NCBI GenBank assembly: GCA_951802425.1
Contig: OX637801.1
Coordinates: 310,001-374,000 of the forward strand
Direction: 5' to 3'
Length of the DNA: 64,000 nt
Source of the DNA: Clavaria fumosa
Lineage: Eukaryota; Basidiomycota; Agaricomycetes; Agaricales; Clavariaceae
Part shown: piece after piece, positions 54,205-64,000 of the stretch
How the letters are laid out: each line of letters begins with the position of its first letter
Position numbering within the stretch: position 1 is the first letter of the stretch
Translations under genes and position numbers: made by a program
The notes under the pieces: generated by a model
The model's database searches: none
The model's input: the letters and a program-made list of their open reading frames with translations, nothing else
What the model was told of the DNA's origin: nothing

Positions 54205-54832
54205 TGTCGCGGTCGATCCTAAATCTGGAGCTCAAAGGTTGCGGTGAGGTCGTGACAAGGTCGTGAGGGTCACGTGAATAGCTGATGTAAAGGCTCAACA
54301 AGGAGGTAGAAAGAGGCGATTTCTGGAGAATATCAAAATCTAGGGAATACATGCCAAGTATCTACTCATATATATACTGGAGTCCAAGACCATAGGAACG
54401 ATATCAGTACAAGGTGGTAAGAGAAGACATACAACGGAAGCGACAGTAGGGAGGAAACGAAAGTATCCGGGCAACGATCGCAAAGTCGTTATGGTCCCAA
54501 GAAGGGAAGCGTCGGTCGGCGGGGGAACGGGATAGCGGTATAAGGGCGCCAGGGGAACAGGAAGTCATCGTGGGAAGGAGATGGGGATGCCAAGGGGACG
54601 GGATAGTGGTAAAGGCGGGACATGGGAGAGTACAAGGTCGCGCTAGGGATGGCCGTTTGATGGGCGATGTCAAGTGTCAGCCTGTTGACAGGGTGATGGC
54701 ATCCCGCTTGATGTGCCATCACATATTTGGGCTGTACTGTCAGTGGTGGTCACATGAGTTCTCGTGACTTACTGATCATGTGACAGGTCATGTGTCCGCA
54801 ACCTTTGCGGGTCACGTGATGTTGCCGCAACA
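54205..54832 (-). repeat. 3' LTR of B2
   Basis: Carries two intact CACGTG boxes (54271 and 54813); two more sites that are CACGTG in the other LTR read CACATG and CATGTG here. Confidence 0.92.
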
Positions 54833-54842
54833 TATTCCCCTT

Positions 54843-57800
54843 CCTAAGATTTGTTCTCCTGAACAAACTCCGCAACGGCCTCCTTCGCACACGTGAGGTT
54901 CTCCAGAGGTTCCCAGGTATTCTCTTTGGGTGGATAGCCAACCCAGCTCACCAGGTACTGGACCTTCCCTCTCCTCTTCCTCTTGGCTAGGACTCATTCA
55001 ACATCATACTGCTCACCTCCCTCTATGAGTTCGGGCGGTGGTCGGACGGAAGATGGGTCTCCTCGGAAGGGCTTGAGCAAGGTCTCATTGAAGACTGGGT
55101 GGATTCGCCAGCTCGGGGGAAGGGTAAGCCGATAAGCCGAGGTTCCTACCTTCTCCTCCATGGGGAAGGGGCTGACGAACTTAGGCCCAAGCTTCTTGGA
55201 GGGGATTTTGAGGGGGAGGTTCCGTGAGTCTAAATACACCAGGCCACCTTTCCTATAGATCTCCAGTTCTTGCGAGTGGTCGTCGTAAGTCGCAGAGTCT
55301 GTTGCTTGTCCCTTCTGCAAGACATCCCAGAGGCGGTCGTGGGCAGCGGAAATTCGTGCGAGGAACTTGTCGGCGGCGGGTATATCGAAGCTGGTGGGGA
55401 AATCGGGGATCGGGGTGGGGTCGAAACCGTGGAGAGCCGAAAAGGGAGTGATGTCCGAGTCACGAATGGGTCACGAGTTGAGAGCGAACTGGGCAAGGGG
55501 GAGTACGGCAGCCCAATCGGCCTGGTCTTCCTTGGTCAGTGCGCGAAGGACTACTTCTACCTCCTGATTGGCCCTCTCCACTTGTCTGTCCGTCTGCGGG
55601 TGGTAGGCAGTGGAAGCAGCGGACTTGATGCCCAGTTTGTTATAGACCTCTCGCATGAACTTGGAGATAAATTGTCCTCCCCGGTCAGATACTACCTTTT
55701 CGGGGAGTCCATAGTAGGCGTATATCTTCTTGAGGAGGATTGAGGCAGCTCCTTCTGACGTGAGTTCCTGGACAGTTGGGGCAAGGACAATGGTCTTGGT
55801 TAAGTAGTCTTTGATCACCAAGATCATGTCATAACCCGCGGATTCCAAGACGGGGCCGATCAAGTCCCAACCAATGACTTGCCATGGTCGCGAGGGGATT
55901 GGGAGAGGGTGGAGGGGTGCCGGTTTCTGTCCACGCCACGGTTTTATCCTTGGGCAGACATCGCAGGCGATGACGTAGGCGCAGGTGTCCTTCTTAAGTG
56001 TGGGCCAGTACCAATACTTCGCGACTGCAACCTGGGTTTTTGAGATTCCTGGGTGTATGGTGGTCCGAGCCGAGTGGTGGAGGTCGAGGATGTCCTTTAC
56101 GAGCGATGCCGGGACCCAGAGCTTCTCGTGTACTCGGAAGTATCCTTCCTTATCCTTCTCCGCTTCTTCTGGAGGGGTCTCCAGGGCCTGTTCGATCCTC
56201 AACTTCTCCATTAGAGACAGGGTTTCGTTGACCCAGAAGAAGTGGTCCGGTAACAGAACTTGGGCAGGGCGGGGAGGTTGGTCATCGTAGTCGGGGTGTC
56301 GGGAAAGAGCATCAGTGGCGGCGTTCGACTTTCCGGAGCGAGGGACGATCTTGAAACGGAAGAGGGACAGGAACTGTCTCCATCGGTTCTGGCATCCATT
56401 GAGCGGGTTTGGCTTCCGGAAATATGAAAGGTTTTTATGGTCCGTATGGACCTCGAAATCCTGGCCGAGGAGGTAGTGTTGCCACTCCTCAAGCGCTCTT
56501 ACCACTGCAAGGAGTTCCAGGTCATAGACATCGTAATTTAGCTGGGCATCCTGGAGCTTTGTCGATAGGCAGTCCACCATTCTCCACACTCCGTCCTGTT
56601 GCTGGTATAGGATAGCCGAAGTCGCGATCTCACTGGTGTCCATCTCGATCTTCCATGGCATTTCGTCCTGTGGGATCACGACCTAAACTGAATTCCAGAT
56701 TGCGTCCTGGATATCATAGAACGACTTTAGTGTGGCGTCCATTAAGTTAAATTCACCTTTGCCAGTGCAGGCATGGAGAGGGGTGGCAATCTTGGCATAA
56801 TTCGGGATATACCGTCAGTAGTAACTCCCGAGGGCCGTGTACCTGCGCGTGTCCTTGGCGGATTTTGGAACCGGCCAGTTGTCGATTGCCAAGCACCTCT
56901 TCTCGCTTTTTTCGATGGTCCCCTGCCGAATTTTGTTTCCAAGGAAAGTCACCTCCATTCGTTCGAACTCGCACTTTGTGGGTTTGACGGTCAGGTGGTT
57001 TTCCTGAAGAACCTGGAAAACATGCACAGTAAGGTCACGGAGTTCCTCGCAGGTATCAGAGCAGATGAGGATGTCATCAATATAGACGAAGACTTGGCCG
57101 GTGGCCACCAGATCCTCCAGGATACTGTCCATGAAACCCTGAAAGATTGCGGGGGCATTAGTTACTCCGAAAGGCATGACTCGACAGAGGAATTGGCCGT
57201 ATTCGCATATAAACGCCAACAGTCTCTCACTCTCCTTCGATGCCCGGATATTGTTGAACCCAATCCAGATATCAATTTTCGAGTAGTAGCGAAACTTCTG
57301 CAGGCGATCGTAGATGTTCCAGATGAGAGGGAGAGGGTAGGCATTCTTGACCGTGACTTCGTTTAGCCGTTTGTAGTCGACCACAGGCCGGAGCTTGTCT
57401 CCTTCGTTCTTGAAGAAGAGAGGGCTAGCCCAGGGCGACTGACCTGGATAAATTTGTCCAGTCGCGAGGTTCTCGTCTAACCACTTCCGGAGCTCTGCGC
57501 AGTAAGCCTTGGGTGTCAGGTAAATTTGGGACCGGTATGGACAGGCACCATTCTCTAGCTGGATGTCGATGTCAACTCCAGGATGGTGTGGGGGTAAAAC
57601 CTTATAGAACTCTTCTCCGAATACTCACGGAAAGAGGGTCAGCCAATCGGGGGACTCGTTCACGATGACACGGACTGCGGCACTGCAAGGGAGGTCATGG
57701 CAATGTCGGAATTCAAGGGAGCGAGTCCGCCAGTCGATAGTGGGGTTGTGCTTCCAGAGCCAATCATCGCCTAGCACAAGGTCGAAGTCAGGATAGTCAC

Positions 57801-58194
57801 CCAGATAGCACTCGATAATCTCGCGGTGTCCAAGACCGAATTCGACCACAACCTTGGTGAGATGTGTGATGGGTCCTTGCGAGTTCGGGGTACCGTCTGC
57901 ATTCCTTGTGATCATCGGGGATGGGTGTCACTCCATGGGGAAACAGTTTCGATTGGCGAAACTGTGGTCCATGACTGAGGTTGTGCTGCTGCTGTCGATA
58001 AGCACTTTCCCATGTACAGCTCTACTCGGGAAGGAGGGGGGGGAGATTCGAACTCTGAATTTGAGTTGGGCTGTTTCTTGGCAGCCCACTATCTTCATCA
58101 TCCTTAGAAGCAGTTTGGGAGACGAGTCAGAGACTGGCATTGTCGTTGTACTAGTACAGGGGGGGGACTTAGGCGGGGAAGCTGCTTCCTTCAT
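54843..58194 (-). pseudogene. Gypsy pol with chromodomain, stop-ridden (B2)
   Basis: From 58194 downward: protease (VLIDSSSTTSVMD near 58000, active-site Gly lost), RT (57620-56690, YIDDILICSD near 57083), RNase H (MDTSEIATSAIL, where B1 has TDAS), integrase HHCC finger (56090-55940), DDE core (WDLIGP, VVSDRGGQF, QVERANQE) and a chromodomain ([12 protein letters not shown] near 54950) ending at TAG near 54843. Stops at 57927, 57625, 56815, 56680, 55471 and 54994 are TGA or TAG; where B1 can be compared it has CGA, CGG or CAG. B1 keeps some codons that B2 lost and the reverse, so the two decayed independently. Confidence 0.87.
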
Positions 58195-59332
58195 TCCTTG
58201 CCTGCGGGAAAATCCGTTTTTGCCTCTCTCAGCACCCCAAGTTCCTTATCCTTCACCTTGATGGTGTTGCGGAGCTGGGCCACCAGGGCCTCGAGCTCAT
58301 CGGCGGTCGCGGTCGAGGTGTCATTGGCCCGGACATCGATCCGGGGAACTCGGGGGGGCTTGCGAGGGAGTGGGCAGTTGCGCGCGAGGTGGCCGGGCTG
58401 CTGGCAATTGTAGCAATTGCCGCGCGACAGGATCCGGTCGACTTGCATCGCATTCGGGTCATGTTGTGGGGGCGCAGAAGGTCGCGGGGCCGGGCGATCG
58501 GGTGGCTTCGCGTAGACGACCTGCCGGGCGGGGCGCATGGCGTCACGACGTTCGAGCATCAGGTCGATGGTGAGGGCCTTCCTCTTCCAGGCGGAATAGT
58601 TGGGTGGAAGGGCGGCAGCTGCATAGATGCGATCGGTGATGTTGTAGTTGAGGGCGGGCTCGAGGTGGGGCATGAAGCGGGGGCCGCAACTATCTTCTCG
58701 ACCATGGAGTTGGCCCAATCTCCGGCATAGCCTCCACACATTTGGTTCAGGGCAAACAGAATTCATTTCAGGTCTGTGTTGAACCTCTCTGGTTCTGCAA
58801 GGAAGAAGACATTGAGCTGCCAGACGAAGGTCCGGTAGGCAACGCTACTTCCATCGAAGGGGGCGATAGTGAATCCACTAGACATCGTATCCGTGGAGTT
58901 CCTTGTCGATGTCTGGGAGTTCCGTTGAGTCAGAGGCGAAGGAGACTGAGGAGACTGAGGAGGGGGAGAGGGAGTCTGAGGTGACGGGGGATTGAGTCAA
59001 ATGGGGAGGGCAAGGGTCGCGAGAGGCGGTGAGGGTGCGGGGCTGTGCGAGGGCGTCCTGAAAACTTCTTCCGATATCCAAAGCAGGCCGAGGCCAGGCA
59101 CTAGGGTAGACTCGGGGGTTAATGGGCGCCCAGGTGATGAGTCAGGCTGGGTGATGCTGGGTGTCGACGATGAGCCACGTGCTGGGTGTGCATACTCGTA
59201 GGTAACGGTCGGTTCTGGGTTCGGGCTCGGGGGCGTCGGTCTGAACCGAGACGGTGGCGTAGGTAAGGGGTCATGGGGTAGGAGCGGGCGAGGGCGTTCT
59301 CGGCGGGGACTCGACGTTTTCGATATCCTCAA
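58191..59332 (-). pseudogene. Gypsy gag with internal deletion (B2)
   Basis: Pro/Ser-rich N-terminus (from 59332), FDGSSVAYRTFV segment near 58860, a TGA (CGA in B1) near 58765, then a junction at about 58663 where roughly 190 bp present in B1 (about 1377-1565) are missing, with CCACCT / CCCTCCT microhomology. The zinc knuckle CYNCQQPGHLARNC lies near 58400. It ends at 58191, overlapping pol by four bases as in B1. Confidence 0.82.
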
Positions 59333-59796
59333 TCATCAGGCCTTCGGTAGCCTGACAGAATATTTCTTGGTTAAGGGCGGCAGTAAGTAGCACGGGGAAC
59401 TCTCTGGGAAAATAGCCTTGGTGGAGCTTCTGCTCATGAATCTCTCTCGAGGACCAAGGTCCGGGTTTGATGAACTGTTGTTCAACTGAACGATAAATGG
59501 TGCTCCGTGGCGGTCATCCGTCCGGGGAGTTGCAGCGAGTGATGGGTACTGGTGTATGGCAATCGATGTAGCGAAGAGTGAAGAAGCGGTGTTGCTTCTG
59601 TCTGTCTGTGAGGCCTAGGGGTTCTGGCAAGTTCTTCCTTCTCAACGTTTGAGAATCCAGTTTGGCGAATAGCAAGGGTCGTGGTTTTCCAAGTGCGTTA
59701 GGAAGACTGGGCAGGATTGGTTTGGGTCGGTCGTCAATGTCGGGACGTCGCGGACGTCGAGTTGGGACGAGGGACAGGGTTGAGATTTTGATATTA

Positions 59797-60424
59797 TGTT
59801 GTGGTTGATCCTAAATATGGAGCTCAAAGGTCGCAGTGAGGTCGTGACAAGGTCGTGAGGGTCACGTGAATAGCTGACATAAAGGCTCAACAAGGAGGTA
59901 GAAAGAGGCGATTTCTGGAGAATATCAAAATCTAGGGAATACATGCCAATTATCTACTCGTATATATACTGGAGTCCAGGACCATAGGAATGATATCAGT
60001 ACAAGGTAGTAAGAGAAGACATACAACGGAAGCGATGGTAGGGAGGAAACAAAAGTATCCGGGCAATGATCGCGAAGTTGTTATGGTCCCAAGAAGGGAA
60101 GTGTCAGTCAGCGGGGGAACGGGATAGCGGTATAAGGGCGCCAGGGGAACAGGAAGTCGTCGTGGGAAGGAGATGGGGATGCCAAGGGGACGGGATAGCG
60201 GTAAAGGCAGGACATGGGAGAGTACAAGGTCGCGCTAGGGATGGCCATTTGATGGGCGATGTCAAGTGTCAGCCTGTTGACAGGGTGATGGCATCCCACT
60301 TGATGTGCCATCACATATTTGGGCTGTACTGTCAGTGGTGGTCACGTGAGTTCTCGTGACTTACTGATCATGTGACAGGTCACGTGTCCGCGACCTTTGC
60401 GGGTCACGTGATGTCGCCACGACA
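59797..60424 (-). repeat. 5' LTR of B2 with four CACGTG boxes
   Basis: CACGTG at 59863, 60343, 60381 and 60405. This palindrome is the core of bHLH (Cbf1/Pho4-type) sites in fungi. The promoter role is inferred. Confidence 0.88.
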
Positions 60425-60521
60425 AGCAGCCGATCTATCCAATGAATCTGATAATGAAGCCACTGACAACGGCACTACGGAAACTCGACCGCAACGCTCC
60501 GGAGCAACCCAGAACCTTTGA
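60425..60521 (+). pseudogene. C-terminal tail of element E pol
   Basis: After the B2 insertion the frame continues as an acidic tail (SNESDNEATDNGTTETR) and ends at TGA 60519-60521. It joins 52760-54204 in frame when B2 and one copy of its target duplication are removed. Confidence 0.78.
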
Positions 60522-60759
60522 CCTTGCCATTAAGCATTTTTCTCTATCGTATCCTTTATTTTCCCATGATTTACATTGATTTTGAACTCCCAAAAAAATT
60601 AAAATTAAAATTAAAATTAAAATTTGGACAAGTCCAAACTTTATACCCAACGTTCTTTCTAACCTTTTCTTACACTCTCACACCTCTCACACACTTTTCT
60701 TACACAACATAGTACTCCAATTGAAGAAGAAAATCACATATAAAAACAAACAAAAAAAC
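60522..60759. other. AT-rich spacer
   Basis: Contains AATTAAAATTAAAATTAAAA repeats (60595-60625) and CTTTTCTTACAC repeats. It lies between the end of element E and the 3' end of the minus-strand gene at 60760, so it may hold E's 3' region and the 3' untranslated region of that gene. Confidence 0.35.
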
Positions 60760-62199
60760 TTATACAGTAAGGGGCTCACCAAGCAGAAGCATCCGGAGCA
60801 ACTCGGCTCCAGCCTTCACCTGATCCGCCCCCCTTTCCATCATCTCGAGTGCCCACTCCAGCACCTCCCTTGTGGATGACCCTGCCACTGTCTCCCGCTT
60901 CTTACCTTTCCAACTCGGACCCGCCTCCACTTTCTTTCGCTTTGCTGGCGGCTCCACCATCTCCACGCTATCATCATCCTCGATCTCATCCTCCTCCTCC
61001 TCCTCCTCCGGGGTCATGTCTTCATGGACTGGTGCCTGCGTCGCACCTCGCCTTGGCCTCTTGCTCCCAGCCACCTCCGTCGCCTTTGGACCTGCTCCGC
61101 TACATTAGCCAACATGGATCCGGTACTTTTTGACTTACCTCCGGTGCCGGACACCGCTGCCTTCTCCGCCCTCACTCCTGAAACATACCTATCAGTTGTT
61201 TCATCACGAAAACAAAAGAATACTACTTACCTCGCACAGCCGAGAGACTGCACGATATCTTATAGGTACAGCACCACCAGCACGCCACTCCTTCCACTCC
61301 ATAACAAATGCACCGTTTCCTGGCGCACACCTCGCAGGCCGGGTCGTGTTCCTATTCACCAGATCAGATACTTAAGTATTTACAGATTCCAATGGACCAC
61401 TCACTTTGTCCCCAGGCTGTCGCGCAGCCCGGGACCTGATGTCTGCTCCCGCTCCGGTCCTCCTCCCTCGCCCTCGTTTCTCCGCTGCCCCCCTCGCAAT
61501 CTCGACCCATACCGGCGTCGCTGTCATCCTCTGCCCGCCTTCCGCAGCCCCTGTCGTGCTGACGGCGCCCACCCTCGGATCTGTTTCTTCATTTACACCC
61601 GGCTCCACTGCCTCCATCAGATCCATCGTGGCCATGGCTACTGCCGCTGCATCGGCGGCCGGCGCAACTGTTGCTGGTGTTGTTGTTGCTGCTGCTGCTG
61701 CTGCACCCCCCTCTCCCTCTTCCTCACCGTCCTCACTCCCGACGATCTGACGCGCCTGGGCGAGTCGTGCCCTCTTCTCGCCAGCCCTCGCCGCCTCCGC
61801 TGCGGCCCTCTCTGTGGCCGCCCTCTCCTTGCTCGTGCGTCTCTTTTCAGCCTCGGCCTCCTCCTGTTTTCTCGCCTGCTCGGCGATCCACTCGTCCCTG
61901 CGGAGCCTTTGCCACTTCTTGAGCCTTCGCGCAACGAGGACGAGTCCCTCGTCCACTTCCACGTCATCGTCAATTGCGGCAATGTAGCTGGCAAGAAAAT
62001 TGTTCTAAAACCTTGTCAGCGTGATATGAAAAAGGACGAAAGAGACACCATGCACAGCATCACCCCCATACATCTGCACCCATTCTGCATATTCACTGTC
62101 CTGCCCCCAGTCTGGCAAATCTTCGCCTGGCGCCATGGCCCGTGCCTCTGTCATCGCCTGAACCGCGTTTTGGAAGATAAGAGAGTCGAAATTTTCCAT
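60760..62199 (-). CDS. Spliced gene, Cys-rich and coiled-coil protein of unknown function
   Basis: Exons on the minus strand: 62199-about 62060 (MENFDSLIFQNAVQAM, then DLPDWGQDSEYAEWVQMYGG); about 61985-61385 (DDDVEVDEGLVLVARRL, then a charged Arg/Glu/Ala coiled coil and an Ala/Thr-rich stretch, ending at a GTAAAT donor); about 61355-61228, with a compact zinc-like cluster C-E-V-C, C-I-C, C-W-W-C-C, C, ending at GTAAGT; a short exon near 61180-61140; and about 61092-60760, with an acidic Glu run, an NLS-like PPAKRKKVE and a helical end. The last three joins keep frame with good GT-AG and CTAAT branch signals; the first is uncertain. I recall similar uncharacterised families in mushroom genomes, but no function can be given. 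No premature stop is seen. Confidence 0.5.
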
Positions 62200-62380
62200 T
62201 GCCGAATAGTTGACGTGTTGCTGTCGGAGGAAAGCACAAGCGCGTGTTTGGACCTATGTGCACCCACACAACGCATACTTCACGATCAACAAACGGTTAT
62301 TTGGCCTTATTTGGTTGCAACTGAGGGCGGTTGCATTTTCAGCCCCCGGGAGGATAATATACAGTTTAAACAAGGAGACA
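62200..62380. other. Upstream region of the unknown gene
   Basis: This short interval would hold the promoter of the minus-strand gene at 60760-62199. It ends where the D-type LTR begins. Confidence 0.3.
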
Positions 62381-63171
62381 TGACAGATACCGACTATCCA
62401 GATATTTTGGCATCCAAGGCAACAGTGCCCAAGAACAATCCGATACTATCCAATAACATCCGGAATGTCCGATAAACATCCGATATCGGACTCTCCGGTC
62501 TCCAATCCCCCGTGATGATCACAGCCTGCAGGTCACACACACCACCTATACCTTTCTATTTCATCACTCCAGCATGGTCAGCGCTTGACATACTCGCTGT
62601 TCCATTCCCCTTCCTTTGTTTCATGTAAATTTCATATTGTGCTCCCTTTCAAGTGTCCACTAGTTTAAACGTTTCAAACCCTTTGCAGTACCTTGCCCAT
62701 TGTTCCTAGTACCCCTTTGCTGTACCAGCTATGTTTTCCTTCATTTTACGAGCAGTCCGGACATGTGCTGGTCATCAGACATTTCATTCCTCTGAACTGC
62801 ATGACTCATTTATGAATTATGGCCCCTATATGACCTTGTACATGATATGGCATTGCCTTCTGTAGCTTCCGGAGATTTCCGTAGGATCAGATTTGCTGTA
62901 CTTCAAAAAATGTACATAAGTATGTACCAGACTCTATGGAAATCCAGCTTTTTGAACGCCCACATCGTGCTGTGATCTTTAGCAGGCTCACCCCTCGTCG
63001 TACCCATTGATCTGCTGGCCTTCATCATTGCCAGCCCTTTACACCCCTGAGCCGATTTTTGGAATTCACCGGATCTGACACCCAATATTCCGGACAGTGT
63101 ATATTCACTCTTTCCGAGCCATAGACACTCAACCTCTGTATCCTCCGAGGATCTGTCTAGTGTCCCTGACA
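62381..63171 (+). repeat. Lone D-type Gypsy LTR (791 bp) with leader stub
   Basis: Starts TGACAGATACCGACTATCC and ends GTGTCCCTGACA. It is homologous, in opposite orientation, to D's split LTR (44904-45310 plus 52258-52667). About 70 bp of D's leader follow (63172-63241), then similarity stops, so this is a 5'-end fragment of a plus-strand D element and not a recombined solo LTR. It keeps the TCCGA boxes near 62439-62483. Confidence 0.82.
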
Positions 63172-63195
63172 TGTGATAAGACCCCCTGAAGAACT

Positions 63196-63221
63196 TGGCT
63201 GCAAACACCCATTTGCAGCCA
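63196..63221 (+). other. Stem-loop in D leader
   Basis: TGGCTGCAAA pairs with TTTGCAGCCA around a 6-nt loop (10 bp, perfect). The copy near 44850-44877 keeps the hairpin with one changed pair. It could serve in packaging or priming of the retroelement RNA; that role is inferred. Confidence 0.55.
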
Positions 63222-63241
63222 ACACCATTACAGCCTACTAC

Positions 63242-64000
63242 ACCGGGCACTTGTTGGCATTAATAATCTTCTGAAGGAGATGCACCAGAGTTAGTTCGCA
63301 CTCAGCTCAAGGTGTTGGAGGTTCATTTAGTTCATTGTCATCATCAGTGACCGAGGGTTCTGACTCTTCGTCATGGTCCAGGGGTCCAGACACACTCAGA
63401 GTCGGAGTATTGTCAGTTGGTTCTGGGACGTCGATGTCATTGGCAACAGGAGGTGGAAGTCGAGCACCAGATCATGTTGTAGGCATTGTTATGTTTGTAT
63501 ATACGAGGTTTGAAGTTCGAATATACTGTCAAGGTCTAAACAAGGCTAGTAGTGAAGGGGTTAGCAGAACAGAGTGGAGTTGTGGTTATCGGAGTCCGAT
63601 GTTGGACAAACGGAGGAACAGATAAGAAAAGCAGAGACAGATGGGACTGCAGCCTCAATGTATGTGTTGTGCCACCATGTATATACCTTGTCCCTATTTA
63701 TCAAACAGAAAACAATGCCAGAAAGAAATCAAACACAGTAGTCAAACTCCAAGAATATCGGAGTCCGCCGGAGTTGGTCGGAGTTGGTTGGATGACGTGG
63801 AGAACACTGAGAACGATGAGGATGAAAGCTCAGAGATGTTAATATTCCAACTGAGGAGCAGGGAGTTACAGGTGGAAACTTATACTGCAAGGACAGAGTA
63901 TAGGAGTAATGTGAAACAATGTACATATCAAATTACTAGGAGGGTTTCACCACATGTGCCTGTGCAATTTTCATGGAACAAAGAAAAAGCAACTCCCATG
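63242..64000. other. No recognisable gene at right edge
   Basis: Short frames only (longest 96 codons). TCGGAGTCCG-type motifs recur near 63591 and 63760, similar to the boxes in the D LTR. Nothing further is supported. Confidence 0.35.

Larger units (their letters stand above)
54205..60424 (-). mobile_element. Full-length Gypsy chromovirus B2 (imperfect TSD AGCGG/AGCAG)
   Basis: LTRs of equal length (628 bp) at 54205-54832 (3') and 59797-60424 (5'), starting TGTYGYGG and ending CCGCAACA or CCACGACA. A polypurine tract (AGGAAGGGGAATA) lies next to the 3' LTR. Flanks AGCGG (54200-54204) and AGCAG (60425-60429) form the target duplication with one transition. Deleting B2 and one duplicate restores E's reading frame. 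Same family as B1 (395-4955). Several TGA stops and a gag deletion make it inactive. Confidence 0.93.

Noticed and set aside
62381..63171. Solo LTR formed by LTR-LTR recombination
   Set aside because: About 70 bp of internal leader follow the LTR, so it is a truncated 5' end and not a recombination product.

Overview
The window reads as a repeat-rich nuclear region of a basidiomycete fungus, probably an agaricomycete. The grounds are a Tnp2-type transposase of the kind called Plavaka in mushroom-forming fungi, chromodomain Ty3/Gypsy and Copia elements, a DDE transposase of a fungal type, and short introns (about 45-60 nt, GTAAGT-like donors, CTAAY-type branch sites). There are no operons, rRNAs or convincing housekeeping genes. 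Nearly all of it is mobile DNA, much of it nested. All calls come from reading the sequence; no database was searched.

Layout. 0.4-5.0 kb: a decayed Gypsy element without LTRs (B1, plus). 5.7-7.3 kb: a compact LTR element carrying only a gag gene, with a MITE in its 3' LTR. 7.5-8.5 kb: a possible spliced Cys-rich gene (minus). 8.5-9.9 kb: trinucleotide repeats with a 50-bp palindrome, then a tRNA-like stretch. 10.2-16.3 kb: a many-exon gene (minus) that appears to join C2H2/OrsD-type zinc modules, a tyrosine-recombinase-like domain and a RecQ-family helicase; this is the most interesting coding unit. 16.6-17.0 kb: a 102-bp tandem repeat. 17.8-19.7 kb: Plavaka transposase remnant (minus), with a frameshifted coiled-coil gene beside it (plus, 19.7-20.6 kb).

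20.8-40.3 kb is one large inverted structure (F) whose two ends match in opposite orientation. Inside it lie a foldback element (G, 23.4-30.2 kb) made of inverted 43-bp minisatellite arrays, a central 398-bp-arm hairpin, a MITE and a Tc1/mariner-like transposon. A Copia element (30.4-40.0 kb) sits in F's right arm. That Copia carries a GC-rich foldback insert in its integrase and a second, apparently identical Tc1/mariner-like copy in its 3' LTR.

42.7-52.7 kb: a truncated Gypsy gag-protease element (D, minus) whose 5' LTR is split by a complete Gypsy chromovirus (C, 45.3-52.3 kb), which has a mariner-type MITE in its RT. 52.8-60.5 kb: the 3' pol end of another Gypsy (E, plus), split by a full-length chromovirus (B2, minus, same family as B1). 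60.8-62.2 kb: a spliced, possibly intact gene of unknown function. 62.4-63.2 kb: a lone D-type LTR in opposite orientation. The last 750 bp show nothing recognisable.

Several insertions can be checked internally because the empty site exists elsewhere in the window or because removing the insert restores a reading frame. Most premature stops in the Gypsy copies are TGA at sites where the sister copy has CGA, CGG or TGG, as expected from cytosine deamination or a RIP-like process. The Copia and the two Tc1/mariner-like copies largely lack this decay and look young.
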